This document shows positions 46,018-55,186 of a DNA stretch of 64,000 nt, one piece after another. The notes under the pieces are model-generated. The model was not told where the DNA came from. It ran no database searches and saw only the letters and a program-made list of their open reading frames with translations. The position numbers and the translations under genes are program-made. Source of the DNA: an uncultured Helicobacter sp. (GTDB lineage Bacteria; Campylobacterota; Campylobacteria; Campylobacterales; Helicobacteraceae); assembly GCA_944323645.1 (NCBI GenBank), contig CALUTE010000003.1:1-64000 (forward strand), given 5' to 3'. The stretch's first letter is position 1; each line of letters begins with the position of its first letter.

Positions 46018-46641
46018 TTAGTATTGCAGTACAATCTCATCAAGATCTTGCCACGTTGGAGTTGCAGAAAACTTATCGCGCTGGGCAAGAATATGAGCAA
46101 TAGAGCGCACCAACATATCTGTTTCAATATTTACACGCCGCCCCACACGATAAGTATGGAACAACGTACTTTGGAAAGTATGGGGAATAATTGTTAGACA
46201 GAAATGCTGCGTATTAACATCGCTAATTGTTAGACTAATACCATCAATTGTTACTGAACCTTTTGGGATAATAAGCATAAGCGCACTTTTTTGTGCTTGG
46301 ATTTCAAAATATGTTTGGTTTGCATTAGGAATGATTTTTTTGATAACCCCTATTGCGTCAATATGCCCTTGCACAAAATGACCATCAAGTCGAGAATCCG
46401 CGCGCAGAGCTGGCTCTATATGCACAAGATTTGTATAGTTTTCTATAGCTACACTCTTGCGTGAGTGCTCTGAAACTTCTAAGGAAAATCCATCTTCATA
46501 AAGTGCAATAACTGTAAGACACATTCCATTTACAGCGATACTATCGCCAATCTCTGGTCTATGCTTACATACAAGCCGCAAAATCGAACCTTCAAAGCTC
46601 TTAACAGATGCAATTTCTCTAACAAGCCCACTAAACATCAA
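46018..46641 (-). CDS. ribE: Riboflavin synthase alpha chain
   Basis: The 207-residue enzyme dismutates 6,7-dimethyl-8-ribityllumazine to riboflavin. It shows the internal duplication of the lumazine-binding barrel: MFSGLV...GDSIAVNGMCLTVI in the first half and the related GHIDAIG...KGSVTIDGISLTI in the second. Length is typical. The gene is also called ribC in Helicobacter. It precedes flhX on the minus strand and is divergent from tatD. Confidence 0.94.
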   Translation of the reverse strand: MMFSGLVREIASVKSFEGSILRLVCKHRPEIGDSIAVNGMCLTVIALYEDGFSLEVSEHSRKSVAIENYTNLVHIEPALRADSRLDGHFVQGHIDAIGVIKKIIPNANQTYFEIQAQKSALMLIIPKGSVTIDGISLTISDVNTQHFCLTIIPHTFQSTLFHTYRVGRRVNIETDMLVRSIAHILAQRDKFSATPTWQDLDEIVLQY

Positions 46642-46791
46642 TTATCCTTGAATATAAATGATACGCAATTTTCTCGCCTCACTTCCTCAAGCGGTGCACA
46701 AATTTTAAGAAGTAATCCCAAATTCTCTGAAATAGCCTAACATTCTAACACATTTACATCGCAATCTTCTAAAAAATTAGCATAAAATTGT

Positions 46792-46797
46792 TATAAT
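46792..46797 (+). promoter_or_regulatory. -10 box of the tatD transcript
   Basis: TATAAT, 35 bases upstream of the tatD start, in the ~190-base divergent gap with ribE. No convincing -35 hexamer; nothing else recognisable in the gap. Confidence 0.5.
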
Positions 46798-46832
46798 TGA
46801 TACTTAAAATCCATAGCTTTTTAAGGTTTATT

Positions 46833-47606
46833 ATGCAGTTTATTGATACACATTGTCACTTAGATGACGAGCGTTATACACACGATATTGATAAAGTTTT
46901 AGAAAATGCAAGCAAACTTGGTGTTACGCACTGTATTATTCCCGCAGCAAATCCCAATACCCTAGAGCGCGCTAAAATGCTTGCAAATACATACAATGGA
47001 GTGTATTTTGCGTGCGGGCTACACCCTTGCGATATAGAACACGAAAATGCCACTTCAATGGATTATCTCGCCTTTTTGAATGATAAAAAATGTGTAGCGA
47101 TTGGGGAATGTGGGCTTGATTATTATCATTTAGATTCTAGTAAAGATATTGTTGCGCAAAAACAACGCCAAAAAGAAGTTTTTATTGCACAAATTGAGCG
47201 TGCCATTAATGCTAAACTCCCTCTCATCGTTCATATACGCGAAGCAAGTCAAGATGCCTATGAAATCCTTACTAGCTTTCCACAAGCTTATGGGGTTTTA
47301 CATTGCTACAATGCGGATCAGATTTTGCTTAAACTTAGCGATAGATTCTATTATGGAATCGGTGGAGTGGCGACATTTAAAAATGCACGCCGATTAATTG
47401 AAGTGCTTCCACGCATTCCAATCAGTCGGATCGTTTTTGAAACCGATGCACCCTACCTTACACCACATCCACATCGTGGTACACGCAATTCACCAGAATA
47501 TATTCCACTTATCGCTCATCGTGTAGCAGAAGTTTTGGGGGTAGATTTGGGTCATCTAGCAGAGACAACCACACAAAATGCGAAAAAATTATTCTGTTTA
47601 GGATAA
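46833..47606 (+). CDS. tatD: TatD family metal-dependent DNase
   Basis: The 257-residue TIM-barrel hydrolase carries the TatD metal ligands: IDTHCHLDD at the N-terminus, GECGLDYY, HIREA, HCYN, and ETDAPYLTP near the C-terminus. Family members are 3'-5' exonucleases or deoxyribonucleases in DNA turnover and repair. I chose the ATG at 46833 (AAGG 6 bases upstream) over the longer frame starting at 46797, because the conserved motif begins right after it and the -10 box overlaps the longer start. Confidence 0.92.
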   Translation: MQFIDTHCHLDDERYTHDIDKVLENASKLGVTHCIIPAANPNTLERAKMLANTYNGVYFACGLHPCDIEHENATSMDYLAFLNDKKCVAIGECGLDYYHLDSSKDIVAQKQRQKEVFIAQIERAINAKLPLIVHIREASQDAYEILTSFPQAYGVLHCYNADQILLKLSDRFYYGIGGVATFKNARRLIEVLPRIPISRIVFETDAPYLTPHPHRGTRNSPEYIPLIAHRVAEVLGVDLGHLAETTTQNAKKLFCLG

Positions 47607-47671
47607 AAAACCTTGAAATTGTGTTATAGTTTCGCTTTTGTTTGGATTTAAGGATTTTATAAGGAGATACA

Positions 47672-48880
47672 TTGCAAAAACAGCTCATATCGACTTCCAT
47701 TGCAGCCAAAAGCCTAGCTTCCTTTTTTAGGCATTTCTGCGCAGTCAATGCGTGGCAGAGTTTTTTTCTAAAGTTTTTCTTTGGCAATGCACTCTGTTTG
47801 TTGATCTTGCAAGCAGAATCTAGTGGATTCTCAACACCAGAATCTAGCGGATTCAATCCAGACAAATACTCCACAACAACACTAAACTCCTTTGGAGTGA
47901 GTACTGAGTTTCTTAGCAGTCTTAGAACGAATACAATCTTGCAATCCGCAAGTACAGATGAGCGTTGGGCACGATTTGTTCAGCAATTTGAATCAAGCTA
48001 TGAATTTATCCCAATTATCCGATCGATGATCGTACAATCAGGTATTCCACAAGAGTTTTTATTTCTTGCTATGGCAGAATCTGGATTTTCTGCAAAAGCT
48101 TACAGCAAAAAGCGTGCGGTAGGAATTTGGCAGTTTATGCCTTATACTGCAAAAGATTTAGGGCTTGTTATTAATGAATACATTGATGAGCGTAGAGACC
48201 CCATTAAAAGCACACAAGCCGCCATTAAATATTTGCAAACCCTCTATCAATACACAGGAGAGTGGTATCTTGCAGCAATGGCGTATAATTGCGGACCAGG
48301 AAGACTACAAAAGGCGATTGATCGTGCAGGAACTCGGGACTTAAATGTACTGCTTGATGAAAACCAAAAATATCTTCCAGCAGAAACGCGTCAATATATC
48401 CGTACAATCTTAAGTATGTCGCTTGCCTTTAGCAATGCACAAAAAATGCAAGATATTGATAGAGAATATCTTCTCAATCGTGGTGCTATGGACACGCTTG
48501 CAGAGGTACAAGTGCGCGGCGGTGTACATCTTGCAAATATAGCCGCAAGTGCTGGAATGAGCCTTGAAGATATTAAAAAATATAATCGTCATTTTTTATA
48601 CAACTTCTTGCCTCCAACCACTAAAGAGTACTCTATCTATATTCCCTATGAAAAGCTTGCACACTTTAAGCAAAACTTTAACCCAAACGAAATACCAAAA
48701 GCACAATTTGTATTCCATAAAGTCAAAAAAGGTGAAAGTCTCGCTTCTATTGCTAAACGTTATGGTGTGAGCATTCAAGAATTACGACTTACAAATAACC
48801 TCAAAAATAAGCAGGCAGTTGCTGCTAATCAAAAACTCGTGATTCCAATTTTGGCATCACAAAAGATTGCCCAAAAATAA
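47672..48880 (+). CDS. mltD: Membrane-bound lytic murein transglycosylase D with LysM
   Basis: The 402-residue enzyme cleaves peptidoglycan glycan strands. The start is TTG, strongly supported by AAGGAG 5 bases upstream. A long basic/aromatic leader leads into a hydrophobic segment at about residues 31-48. The SLT domain has catalytic E136 (MAESGFS), GIWQFMPYTA and AAMAYNCGPGR. One LysM repeat (residues about 345-390, VKKGESLASIAKRYGVS) binds glycan. In H. pylori this gene is listed as dniR/mltD, in the same order before rlpA. Confidence 0.92.
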   Translation: MQKQLISTSIAAKSLASFFRHFCAVNAWQSFFLKFFFGNALCLLILQAESSGFSTPESSGFNPDKYSTTTLNSFGVSTEFLSSLRTNTILQSASTDERWARFVQQFESSYEFIPIIRSMIVQSGIPQEFLFLAMAESGFSAKAYSKKRAVGIWQFMPYTAKDLGLVINEYIDERRDPIKSTQAAIKYLQTLYQYTGEWYLAAMAYNCGPGRLQKAIDRAGTRDLNVLLDENQKYLPAETRQYIRTILSMSLAFSNAQKMQDIDREYLLNRGAMDTLAEVQVRGGVHLANIAASAGMSLEDIKKYNRHFLYNFLPPTTKEYSIYIPYEKLAHFKQNFNPNEIPKAQFVFHKVKKGESLASIAKRYGVSIQELRLTNNLKNKQAVAANQKLVIPILASQKIAQK

Positions 48881-48883
48881 ATT

Positions 48884-49843
48884 ATGCGCGCACATAGCAT
48901 ACTCTATCTTCTTCTTTTACAGTGCGCACTTATATTTTTTGGATGCACCAATGAGAGTGTATATCGTGGAGGTATGGGTGCGTTTAAAGATTATGAAGCT
49001 CTCTCTCTCTACCGCTCAACCGATATACAAACACTCAATTATACCAATCAAGCCTTTGATGGTGATGTATTTGAATATAGGAAGGGTTTTAGTGCAAGTA
49101 ATGCACCAAGTGATAGTTTTAGCGGAGGAAATCATTCACTTATGCGAGGTATGCGAGAATCTGAAGCCATACAACGTGCCACAATGAAGCCCTATCAGAT
49201 TGCTGGAAAATGGTATTATCCAACCCAAGTTAAAATAGGACAAACTTTTGATGGTGTAGCAAGCTGGTATGGTCCAAACTTTCATTCTAAAGCAACTTCC
49301 AATGGGGAAACATACAATATGTATGCTCACACTGCAGCAAGTAAAACATTGCCTATGAACACAATTGTGAAAGTCTACAATAAAGAAAATGGCAAAACTA
49401 CCATTGTACGCATTAATGATCGTGGTCCCTTTGTGGAAGGACGAATCATTGACCTCTCAAATATTGCAGCTAAAGATATTGATATGGTCAAAAAAGGAAC
49501 AGCAAAAGTACGCATAGAAGTTATAGGATTTGGTGGCAAAGTAGAAAAAAATTATCAAAACTCCCTTAGTGTCTCAAATGAAACCATACGAGATGAATTT
49601 GAAGTGGGACATAATGTTCAAAATTCTATTGCCGGTGGTGGATTCTCATTGCAAGTTGGTGTATTTAAACAAAAAAGTGGTGCAGAATCTACAAAGAAGC
49701 AATTTGAAAATATTCCTTATTCTCTCCAGATAAAAGAAGAAAACGGACTTTATCGCGTCTTTATACAGGGCTTTCAAAGCGAAGGAGAGGCACAAGACTT
49801 TGCTAAATCAAATAAGCTAAGTCCTATTATCGTGCGTGATTAA
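48884..49843 (+). CDS. rlpA: RlpA-like septal lipoprotein with SPOR domain
   Basis: The 319-residue lipoprotein has a lipobox ending in C21 (FFGC). A double-psi beta-barrel domain spans about residues 118-200 (ASWYGPNFHSKATSNGE...RINDRGPFVEGRIIDLS), and a C-terminal SPOR domain (about 245-319) should bind denuded septal peptidoglycan. Relatives are lytic transglycosylases of the daughter-cell wall. It starts three bases after mltD, a murein hydrolase partner. A (CT)6 run at 48999-49010 lies inside the 5' coding region and is in frame. Confidence 0.9.
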   Translation: MRAHSILYLLLLQCALIFFGCTNESVYRGGMGAFKDYEALSLYRSTDIQTLNYTNQAFDGDVFEYRKGFSASNAPSDSFSGGNHSLMRGMRESEAIQRATMKPYQIAGKWYYPTQVKIGQTFDGVASWYGPNFHSKATSNGETYNMYAHTAASKTLPMNTIVKVYNKENGKTTIVRINDRGPFVEGRIIDLSNIAAKDIDMVKKGTAKVRIEVIGFGGKVEKNYQNSLSVSNETIRDEFEVGHNVQNSIAGGGFSLQVGVFKQKSGAESTKKQFENIPYSLQIKEENGLYRVFIQGFQSEGEAQDFAKSNKLSPIIVRD

Positions 49844-49897
49844 TAAAAGCCTGATTTTAGGCTCTACGCGCTAAAATATCATAGGCAAAGGAGTGAT

Positions 49898-50479
49898 ATG
49901 CAACAGTTAAAACGTCAAACCAAAGAAACAAATATCCAAGCAAGCCTAGAACTATATGGTAGTGGCACGAGCCACATACAAACAAATATAGGATTTTTTG
50001 ATCATATGCTTGAAGCTTTTAGTAAGCATTCTCTTATAGATATAGATCTAAAGTGTCAAGGTGATATTGTGGTGGATTTTCATCATAGTGTCGAGGATTG
50101 TGGTATTGTACTAGGAGAGTTATTGCACACAAGCATATATCCTCTTGCTGGCGTAGAACGTTTTGGCAATAGTGCTGTAGTTATGGATGAATCTTGCGTG
50201 GAATGCGATATTGATTTGAGTAATCGCGCGTTTTTAGTGTTTGATATGAGTACTTGCACATATCAAGGAAAAATAGGAGATTTTGACACTGATCTTGTAG
50301 AAGAGTGGTTTCGTGCCGTGTGCTTTAACGCTAAAATAAGCGCGCATATTGTCTTAAAACGCGGTAAAAATCTCCACCACATTACAGAAGCAGCTTTTAA
50401 AGCATTTGGTGTGGCACTCCGCCGCGCTCTTAGCAAAAATGATAGGATTCAAATACCAAGTACAAAAGGATGTTTATGA
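49898..50479 (+). CDS. hisB: Imidazoleglycerol-phosphate dehydratase
   Basis: The 193-residue single-function HisB catalyses the sixth step of histidine synthesis. It shows the family's His-rich metal sites: IGFFDHML near the N-terminus, DFHHSVEDCGI in the middle, and KNLHHITEAAFKAFG near the C-terminus. AAAGGAG lies 4 bases before the ATG. It is coupled to kdsC by an ATGA overlap. No other his gene is in the window, so the his genes are scattered here, as in other Helicobacter. Confidence 0.95.
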   Translation: MQQLKRQTKETNIQASLELYGSGTSHIQTNIGFFDHMLEAFSKHSLIDIDLKCQGDIVVDFHHSVEDCGIVLGELLHTSIYPLAGVERFGNSAVVMDESCVECDIDLSNRAFLVFDMSTCTYQGKIGDFDTDLVEEWFRAVCFNAKISAHIVLKRGKNLHHITEAAFKAFGVALRRALSKNDRIQIPSTKGCL

Positions 50480-50982
50480 TACGCTTATTGCTTTTAGATG
50501 TTGATGGCACACTTACAGATGGTAAGCTGATATTCTTACATCAAGGTGAAGCAATCCTTGAAGGTAAAAGTTTTCATATTCAAGATGGTTTAGGGCTTGT
50601 CACTTGGATGAAAATGGGGCGCGAGGTTGCTCTTATTTCTGGACGAGAATCTAAAGTCCTTAGCGAGCGCGCCAAAGATTTGGGGATTACACGTGTTTTT
50701 ATGGGTGTGCAAGACAAGTCAAACATTGCCCGCAATATCATTTCTGGACTTGGGCTAAAAAAGGAGGAGGTTGCTTGCATTGGCGATGATCTAAATGACT
50801 TAGGAATGTTTAAAGAATCTGGGCTAAAATTTGCTCCAAGCAATGCAAATGCTTATCTCAAACAAAAAGCAGATATTGTGCTCACAAGAGTCGGAGGAAA
50901 TGGGGCAGTGCGAGAAATGATTGATTTTATCTTGCAACGCAATGAAGAAGAATACCAGGAGTTCTTATCGTTCTATGAATAA
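50476..50982 (+). CDS. kdsC: 3-deoxy-D-manno-octulosonate 8-phosphate phosphatase (KdsC family)
   Basis: The 168-residue HAD-family phosphatase removes phosphate from Kdo-8-phosphate in LPS core synthesis. HAD motif I is LDVDGTLTDG, motif II is LISGRES, and motif III is CIGDDLNDLGM. There is no cap domain, as in tetrameric KdsC. I chose the ATG at 50476 (AAAGGA 5 bases upstream, ATGA overlap with hisB) over the ATG two codons earlier. It is followed by lptC and lptA, consistent with an LPS role. Confidence 0.92.
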   Translation: MIRLLLLDVDGTLTDGKLIFLHQGEAILEGKSFHIQDGLGLVTWMKMGREVALISGRESKVLSERAKDLGITRVFMGVQDKSNIARNIISGLGLKKEEVACIGDDLNDLGMFKESGLKFAPSNANAYLKQKADIVLTRVGGNGAVREMIDFILQRNEEEYQEFLSFYE

Positions 50983-51604
50983 ACCTATTCTGATTCGCAA
51001 GATTCTCCTTTATAGAAGATTCTATGGCAAATATGTTCGCAGGATTCTATCTCCTTCTTATATAATGCATTGGTTTTTTGCCTCTGTGCTTTGTGGTATT
51101 GTTATTTTTATAGCAGTGTTTGCAACCGATACGGAAGCGATTTTATTCAAACGCGCACAAATGCCTTTGATAGAACTTTATGATTTTGATATCTATAATG
51201 CAAATGATACAATTGTCTCCTCTCACGCAAAAGGACTTAAAGCATTACGATATGCGGATTACGAAATAAGCTATGAAACTATTTTGAGTCTTATACAAGA
51301 CACAACACGCAATAACAGTGCCACAGAGTATATTTACGGACAAGAAGTTAGACGCGTTCAAAATACATATTTTTTTGACAAAGGGGGCATCTACGCTAAA
51401 GATAATGGCGAAACATTTTGGAGTGCGCGCGCTAGCTATGATATAACAACAAAAATATTTTCTGGTAGTGGCAGATTTTGGATAGCCTCTATAGAAGGAA
51501 GTGCGGAAGGAAAAAATATCATCTACAATCAAAAACTTCAAACAATGAATGCGCAAGATGTTAGAGCACACATAGATCTAAGTGCAAGCAAAGGAAAAAA
51601 ATGA
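50975..51604 (+). CDS. lptC: LPS export protein LptC-like
   Basis: The 209-residue protein has a basic cytoplasmic N-terminus, one membrane helix (about residues 30-52, HWFFASVLCGIVIFIAVFAT) and a periplasmic beta-jellyroll-like domain, the LptC topology. It bridges the inner-membrane LptBFG complex to LptA. Sequence similarity to E. coli LptC is low, but the kdsC-lptC-lptA order is conserved across proteobacteria. I chose the ATG at 50975, overlapping the kdsC stop; the longer frame from 50921 lies within kdsC. Confidence 0.78.
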   Translation: MNKPILIRKILLYRRFYGKYVRRILSPSYIMHWFFASVLCGIVIFIAVFATDTEAILFKRAQMPLIELYDFDIYNANDTIVSSHAKGLKALRYADYEISYETILSLIQDTTRNNSATEYIYGQEVRRVQNTYFFDKGGIYAKDNGETFWSARASYDITTKIFSGSGRFWIASIEGSAEGKNIIYNQKLQTMNAQDVRAHIDLSASKGKK

Positions 51605-52155
51605 GATCTATTTTGTTTGTATCAAAATACTGGCACATTGTAGTATTTTCTCTAATTTTCTTATGTCAAATAAGTGCAAGTGAAGAGCTTTATATAGAAG
51701 CAAAACGTGTCTATACAGACGAAAAAAAGGGTATCACCACTGCAGAAGGTGATGTGCATATAGTCAAAGAGCGTGATATTTTAGATGCCAATCAAGTTAA
51801 AATCTATGTAGATAAAAACCGAAAACCAATCAAGTTTGAAGCCATCGGTAATGTGAATTTCGTTTTATTTACACAAGATGAACGCGAACTAAAAGGCAAA
51901 AGTAACACACTCATCTATCTTATCGAAGCAAACGAATATCAGCTTATTGGCAAAGCTCAAGTCAAAGAAACAGGCAAACCAAACTTTATCAAAGGTGATA
52001 AAATCGTGCTAAACAATAAAAATGGTTATGCTAATGTTGAGAGTAATAAAGAAGCACCCGTACGTGTTATTATTGACCTTAATAATATACAAAAGGATTC
52101 CGACAAAAATGGCACAAACAACCAAAATGCACAAAACCCAAAAACTAATCCTTAA
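51601..52155 (+). CDS. lptA: LPS transport periplasmic protein LptA (OstA-like)
   Basis: The 184-residue protein has a cleavable signal peptide (about residues 1-28) and an OstA/LptA-type beta-jellyroll (YIEAKRVYTDEKKGITTAEGDVHIVKERDILDANQVKIYVDKN...), with the repeated strand pattern that forms the periplasmic LPS bridge. Its ATG overlaps the lptC stop by four bases. Confidence 0.88.
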   Translation: MRSILFVSKYWHIVVFSLIFLCQISASEELYIEAKRVYTDEKKGITTAEGDVHIVKERDILDANQVKIYVDKNRKPIKFEAIGNVNFVLFTQDERELKGKSNTLIYLIEANEYQLIGKAQVKETGKPNFIKGDKIVLNNKNGYANVESNKEAPVRVIIDLNNIQKDSDKNGTNNQNAQNPKTNP

Positions 52156-52167
52156 AAGATCTTTTGT

Positions 52168-52848
52168 ATGATTCGCGTTCTAACATCTTCTTTTCTTACA
52201 TCAGCTAGCACTCTTGCTCAATGTCCTCCCCCAACAACAAGCGAAGTTGTGATGCTGGGTAGGAGTAATGTTGGAAAAAGCACATTGATTAATTATTTAT
52301 TGCAAGCAAATCTTGCCAAAAGTTCATCTACGCCCGGCAAAACAAGGCTTATTAATTTTTTTACCTCGCAATGGCATAACAAACAAACCAACAAGTATTT
52401 GCACCTATGCCTCATTGATTTGCCCGGTATAGGGTATGCAAAAGTCTCTAAACAAGAACAAGAACATTGGCGGTATAACTTATGGAACTTTCTTACAAAG
52501 CGCACAAGTATCAAGCTATTCTTGCATCTTATAGATTCTCGACATACCAATATGTCTATTGATATGGAGCTTACTAAAAGTATAAAATCAATCCTGAATG
52601 CTGACCAGCGCTTACTCCACATCTACACCAAAGCAGACAAACTCAAAAAAAATGATCTTGCAAAATTGCGCCAAAAAAAAGCACTAATTATGGCAAATCA
52701 CGATATAATCTCATCAAAAGAAAACCTACAAAAAGGGCAAGAGGAGCAGTCCCCAAAAACACTTGTCGAAATATTGAGGGAGACAATATTTGAAGCGTTG
52801 CTTGGAGAAGATATACCCTATGTATCACAAAATAACAAGATCATCTAA
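52168..52848 (+). CDS. engB: Ribosome-biogenesis GTPase EngB/YsxC
   Basis: The 226-residue GTPase acts in large-ribosomal-subunit assembly. G1 is GRSNVGKST, G2 follows as STPGKTRLINFF, G3 is DLPGIGYA, and G4 is TKAD near residue 152. Length is slightly above the usual ~200 residues because of a polar C-terminal stretch. It follows lptA with a 12-base gap, the same order as H. pylori HP1567. Confidence 0.95.
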   Translation: MIRVLTSSFLTSASTLAQCPPPTTSEVVMLGRSNVGKSTLINYLLQANLAKSSSTPGKTRLINFFTSQWHNKQTNKYLHLCLIDLPGIGYAKVSKQEQEHWRYNLWNFLTKRTSIKLFLHLIDSRHTNMSIDMELTKSIKSILNADQRLLHIYTKADKLKKNDLAKLRQKKALIMANHDIISSKENLQKGQEEQSPKTLVEILRETIFEALLGEDIPYVSQNNKII

Positions 52849-52859
52849 AAGCGAGCATT

Positions 52860-53345
52860 ATGCATTTTATTAAGAAGCTAAAAAATAGTGATACCCATAG
52901 AGATATTATCAAGGCTTTTATTTTTTGTATGCTTTTCTTAGCTTGGACTATATTGAATCGTGTCTTTTTGTTTTTGCCCCCGATGTTGGGTATGCTGTTT
53001 ATTATTTTTATGAATGTCTATCAGCAAAAAAATTCAACCTTTATTTTTGCAATAGTGATTTGTCTCGTTATCTTTGAATCTGAAAATCAATTACCTCTTG
53101 GGATTTTAAGTATTATTTTTTTGGTGCTCAACCACTTGATTACCAAAAAATTCAATCTTATCTTTGGGCAAAATCCATTATTTATATTTTTATATATTGG
53201 TGCACTATATTTAAGCTACATTCTAGTGATGTATATTATCAAGATGTTTGGATCTGGCACAAGCTTTGATGTTTATCCGATTTTTATAGCGTACTTCTTG
53301 TGTGAATCACTGATTGGATTGTTTTATGAATATTTTAGGGATTAA
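52860..53345 (+). CDS. MreD-like rod-shape membrane protein
   Basis: The 161-residue product has about five hydrophobic segments and few charged residues, the size and topology of MreD, and it directly precedes the PBP2 gene mrdA, where mreD-type genes often lie. No decisive motif is visible. It matches the small membrane protein before pbp2 in H. pylori. Probable partner of PBP2 in the elongasome (inference). Confidence 0.6.
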   Translation: MHFIKKLKNSDTHRDIIKAFIFCMLFLAWTILNRVFLFLPPMLGMLFIIFMNVYQQKNSTFIFAIVICLVIFESENQLPLGILSIIFLVLNHLITKKFNLIFGQNPLFIFLYIGALYLSYILVMYIIKMFGSGTSFDVYPIFIAYFLCESLIGLFYEYFRD

Positions 53346-53360
53346 GGCTTATAAATCTGA

Positions 53361-53370
53361 GGGGGGGGGG
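53361..53370 (+). repeat. G10 homopolymer at the mrdA ribosome-binding site
   Basis: Ten G residues lie two bases before the mrdA ATG, where a Shine-Dalgarno sequence is expected; no other site is visible. The upstream gene has already stopped at 53345, and the mrdA frame is closed by TGA just before the tract, so the tract is non-coding. Slippage would change the spacing and strength of the ribosome-binding site rather than the frame. Confidence 0.8.
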
Positions 53371-53372
53371 CT

Positions 53373-55166
53373 ATGAAAAACATTAGCACTCCATACAAAA
53401 TCGTAGTGCTTATTTTTATCGTTGCTTGGATTCTGCTTATTTTAAAAATATTTATTATCACCATCCAGCGCCACGATCATTATGATAAAATCGCAAAACG
53501 CAATATGTCAAAACAAGAAGTCCTTGTGCCAGCAAGAGGATTAATTTTTGACAGAAATGGAGAGCCACTTGCGGTTAATGAGCTGCATTTTAGCATCTAC
53601 CTTGAGCCCCTACTAAGCAATCAAGAGCTTGCAAAAGTGGTTAAAAAAATTGTCGAAAATCTCCAAGGACAAGAGTTTGAGAATCTTATTCAAGTTTATA
53701 AAAAACAAAACTCTGCATATAATCATGAGCCTATCAAAGTGGTAGATTATGTGCATAGCAGTGAAATCCAAACCGCATATTCTGCGCTTATTCAAGAAGA
53801 TAATATTTATATACGTCCCGCCTTTATGCGTCTATATCCACATAAAGCGCTTGCTTCGCATATTATTGGCTATGTGGGCGTAGCAGATAAGAATGATATT
53901 TTTTATGACCCTATCAGCAAATACACCTCCATCATTGGAAAAGAAGGCATAGAACGTCAATATAATACGATTCTGCAAGGACAACTCGGCTATCGCAATA
54001 GTATTGTCAATGCCTACAACCAGCGCATTTCAGAAACAGAAGAGTTCCTTCCGCAAACACAAAACAATATCGTGCTCACCATTGATGCAAAACTGCAGCA
54101 AGCAATAGATGAGGAATATGCCGAAAAAAATGGTGCTGTCGTAGTGCTTGATGTTCGTAATGGTGAGATTTTGGCAGCAGGGAGCTATCCAGAATACGAT
54201 TTAAACGACTTTATACCTGGCATTAGCGTGGCAAAATGGAGTGCTCTTATAGACAACCCACACACACCTCTTATTAATCGCTTTATCAATGGTCAGTATC
54301 CGCCCGGATCTATTATAAAAATGGGGGTTGCGATGTCGATTCTAGAATATGGCGAAATCAATGAATATACAAGTATTAGTACGCCCTATGCTGTGAATAT
54401 AGGCGGCTGGCAATTCCGAGATTGGAAGGTTGGTGGGCATGGCAGCACAGATATGTTTAAGGCAATTCGAGAATCTGTAGATGTATATTTTTATAAACTT
54501 TCACAAGTAGTAGGAATCAATTCTATGTCCCAAGTACTTAAGCAAATGGGCTTTGGCACAAAAACAGGCATAGATTTTCCGGGTGAATCTACAGGCATTC
54601 TCCCTTCACCAACTTGGAAAGCACAGCGTTATGGACTCACTTGGAGTGCAGGCGATACAGTACAAACCTCAATCGGACAAGGGTATTTTCTCACCACACC
54701 TATGCAGATTGCGCGCTACACCGCACTACTTGCCTCTGGCAAACTGCCCACACCCCACTTTCTTAAAAAACAAAATAATGACGAAAGTATTATTGAACCA
54801 GAAGATGTGCTTGATGAATTTCAAAAATCTAAGCTTTGGGTCTTACAAAAAGGTATGATTGAGGCTTGCAATGCACCCGGCGGTACAGGAACACGCAGAG
54901 TCTATGGAGCAAAAGTAAAAATCGCCTGCAAAACAGGAACAGCACAGGTAACCTCCATACCTCAAGAAGTCAAACAGCGTATTAAAGAAAGCGATATGGC
55001 ATATTTTCATCGATCACATGGTTGGATGACGGGCTTTATCCCTATAAACAATCCACAATATGCTATTACAATCCTTATAGAACACGGACAAAGCGGAGGG
55101 AATGCTGGACCAACTATGGTACGTATTGCAAACAAACTTTATGATTTAGGGTATATTAAGCCCTAG
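53373..55166 (+). CDS. mrdA: Penicillin-binding protein 2 (elongation transpeptidase)
   Basis: The 597-residue class B penicillin-binding protein cross-links side-wall peptidoglycan and keeps the rod/helical shape. It has an N-terminal membrane anchor (about residues 8-30), then the dimerisation domain (PARGLIFDRNGEPLAVN). The transpeptidase motifs are SIIK (in YPPGSIIKMG), SVD (RESVDVYFYKL) and KTGT (KIACKTGTAQV). Length is standard. Translation starts behind the G10 tract. Confidence 0.96.
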   Translation: MKNISTPYKIVVLIFIVAWILLILKIFIITIQRHDHYDKIAKRNMSKQEVLVPARGLIFDRNGEPLAVNELHFSIYLEPLLSNQELAKVVKKIVENLQGQEFENLIQVYKKQNSAYNHEPIKVVDYVHSSEIQTAYSALIQEDNIYIRPAFMRLYPHKALASHIIGYVGVADKNDIFYDPISKYTSIIGKEGIERQYNTILQGQLGYRNSIVNAYNQRISETEEFLPQTQNNIVLTIDAKLQQAIDEEYAEKNGAVVVLDVRNGEILAAGSYPEYDLNDFIPGISVAKWSALIDNPHTPLINRFINGQYPPGSIIKMGVAMSILEYGEINEYTSISTPYAVNIGGWQFRDWKVGGHGSTDMFKAIRESVDVYFYKLSQVVGINSMSQVLKQMGFGTKTGIDFPGESTGILPSPTWKAQRYGLTWSAGDTVQTSIGQGYFLTTPMQIARYTALLASGKLPTPHFLKKQNNDESIIEPEDVLDEFQKSKLWVLQKGMIEACNAPGGTGTRRVYGAKVKIACKTGTAQVTSIPQEVKQRIKESDMAYFHRSHGWMTGFIPINNPQYAITILIEHGQSGGNAGPTMVRIANKLYDLGYIKP

Positions 55167-55186
55167 CTTCACTGCAAGGAAAGATA

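Noticed and set aside
48999-49010. (CT)6 repeat in the 5' part of rlpA, possible phase-variation tract
   Set aside because: Only six units and the gene is fully in frame; tracts this short rarely slip at meaningful rates.
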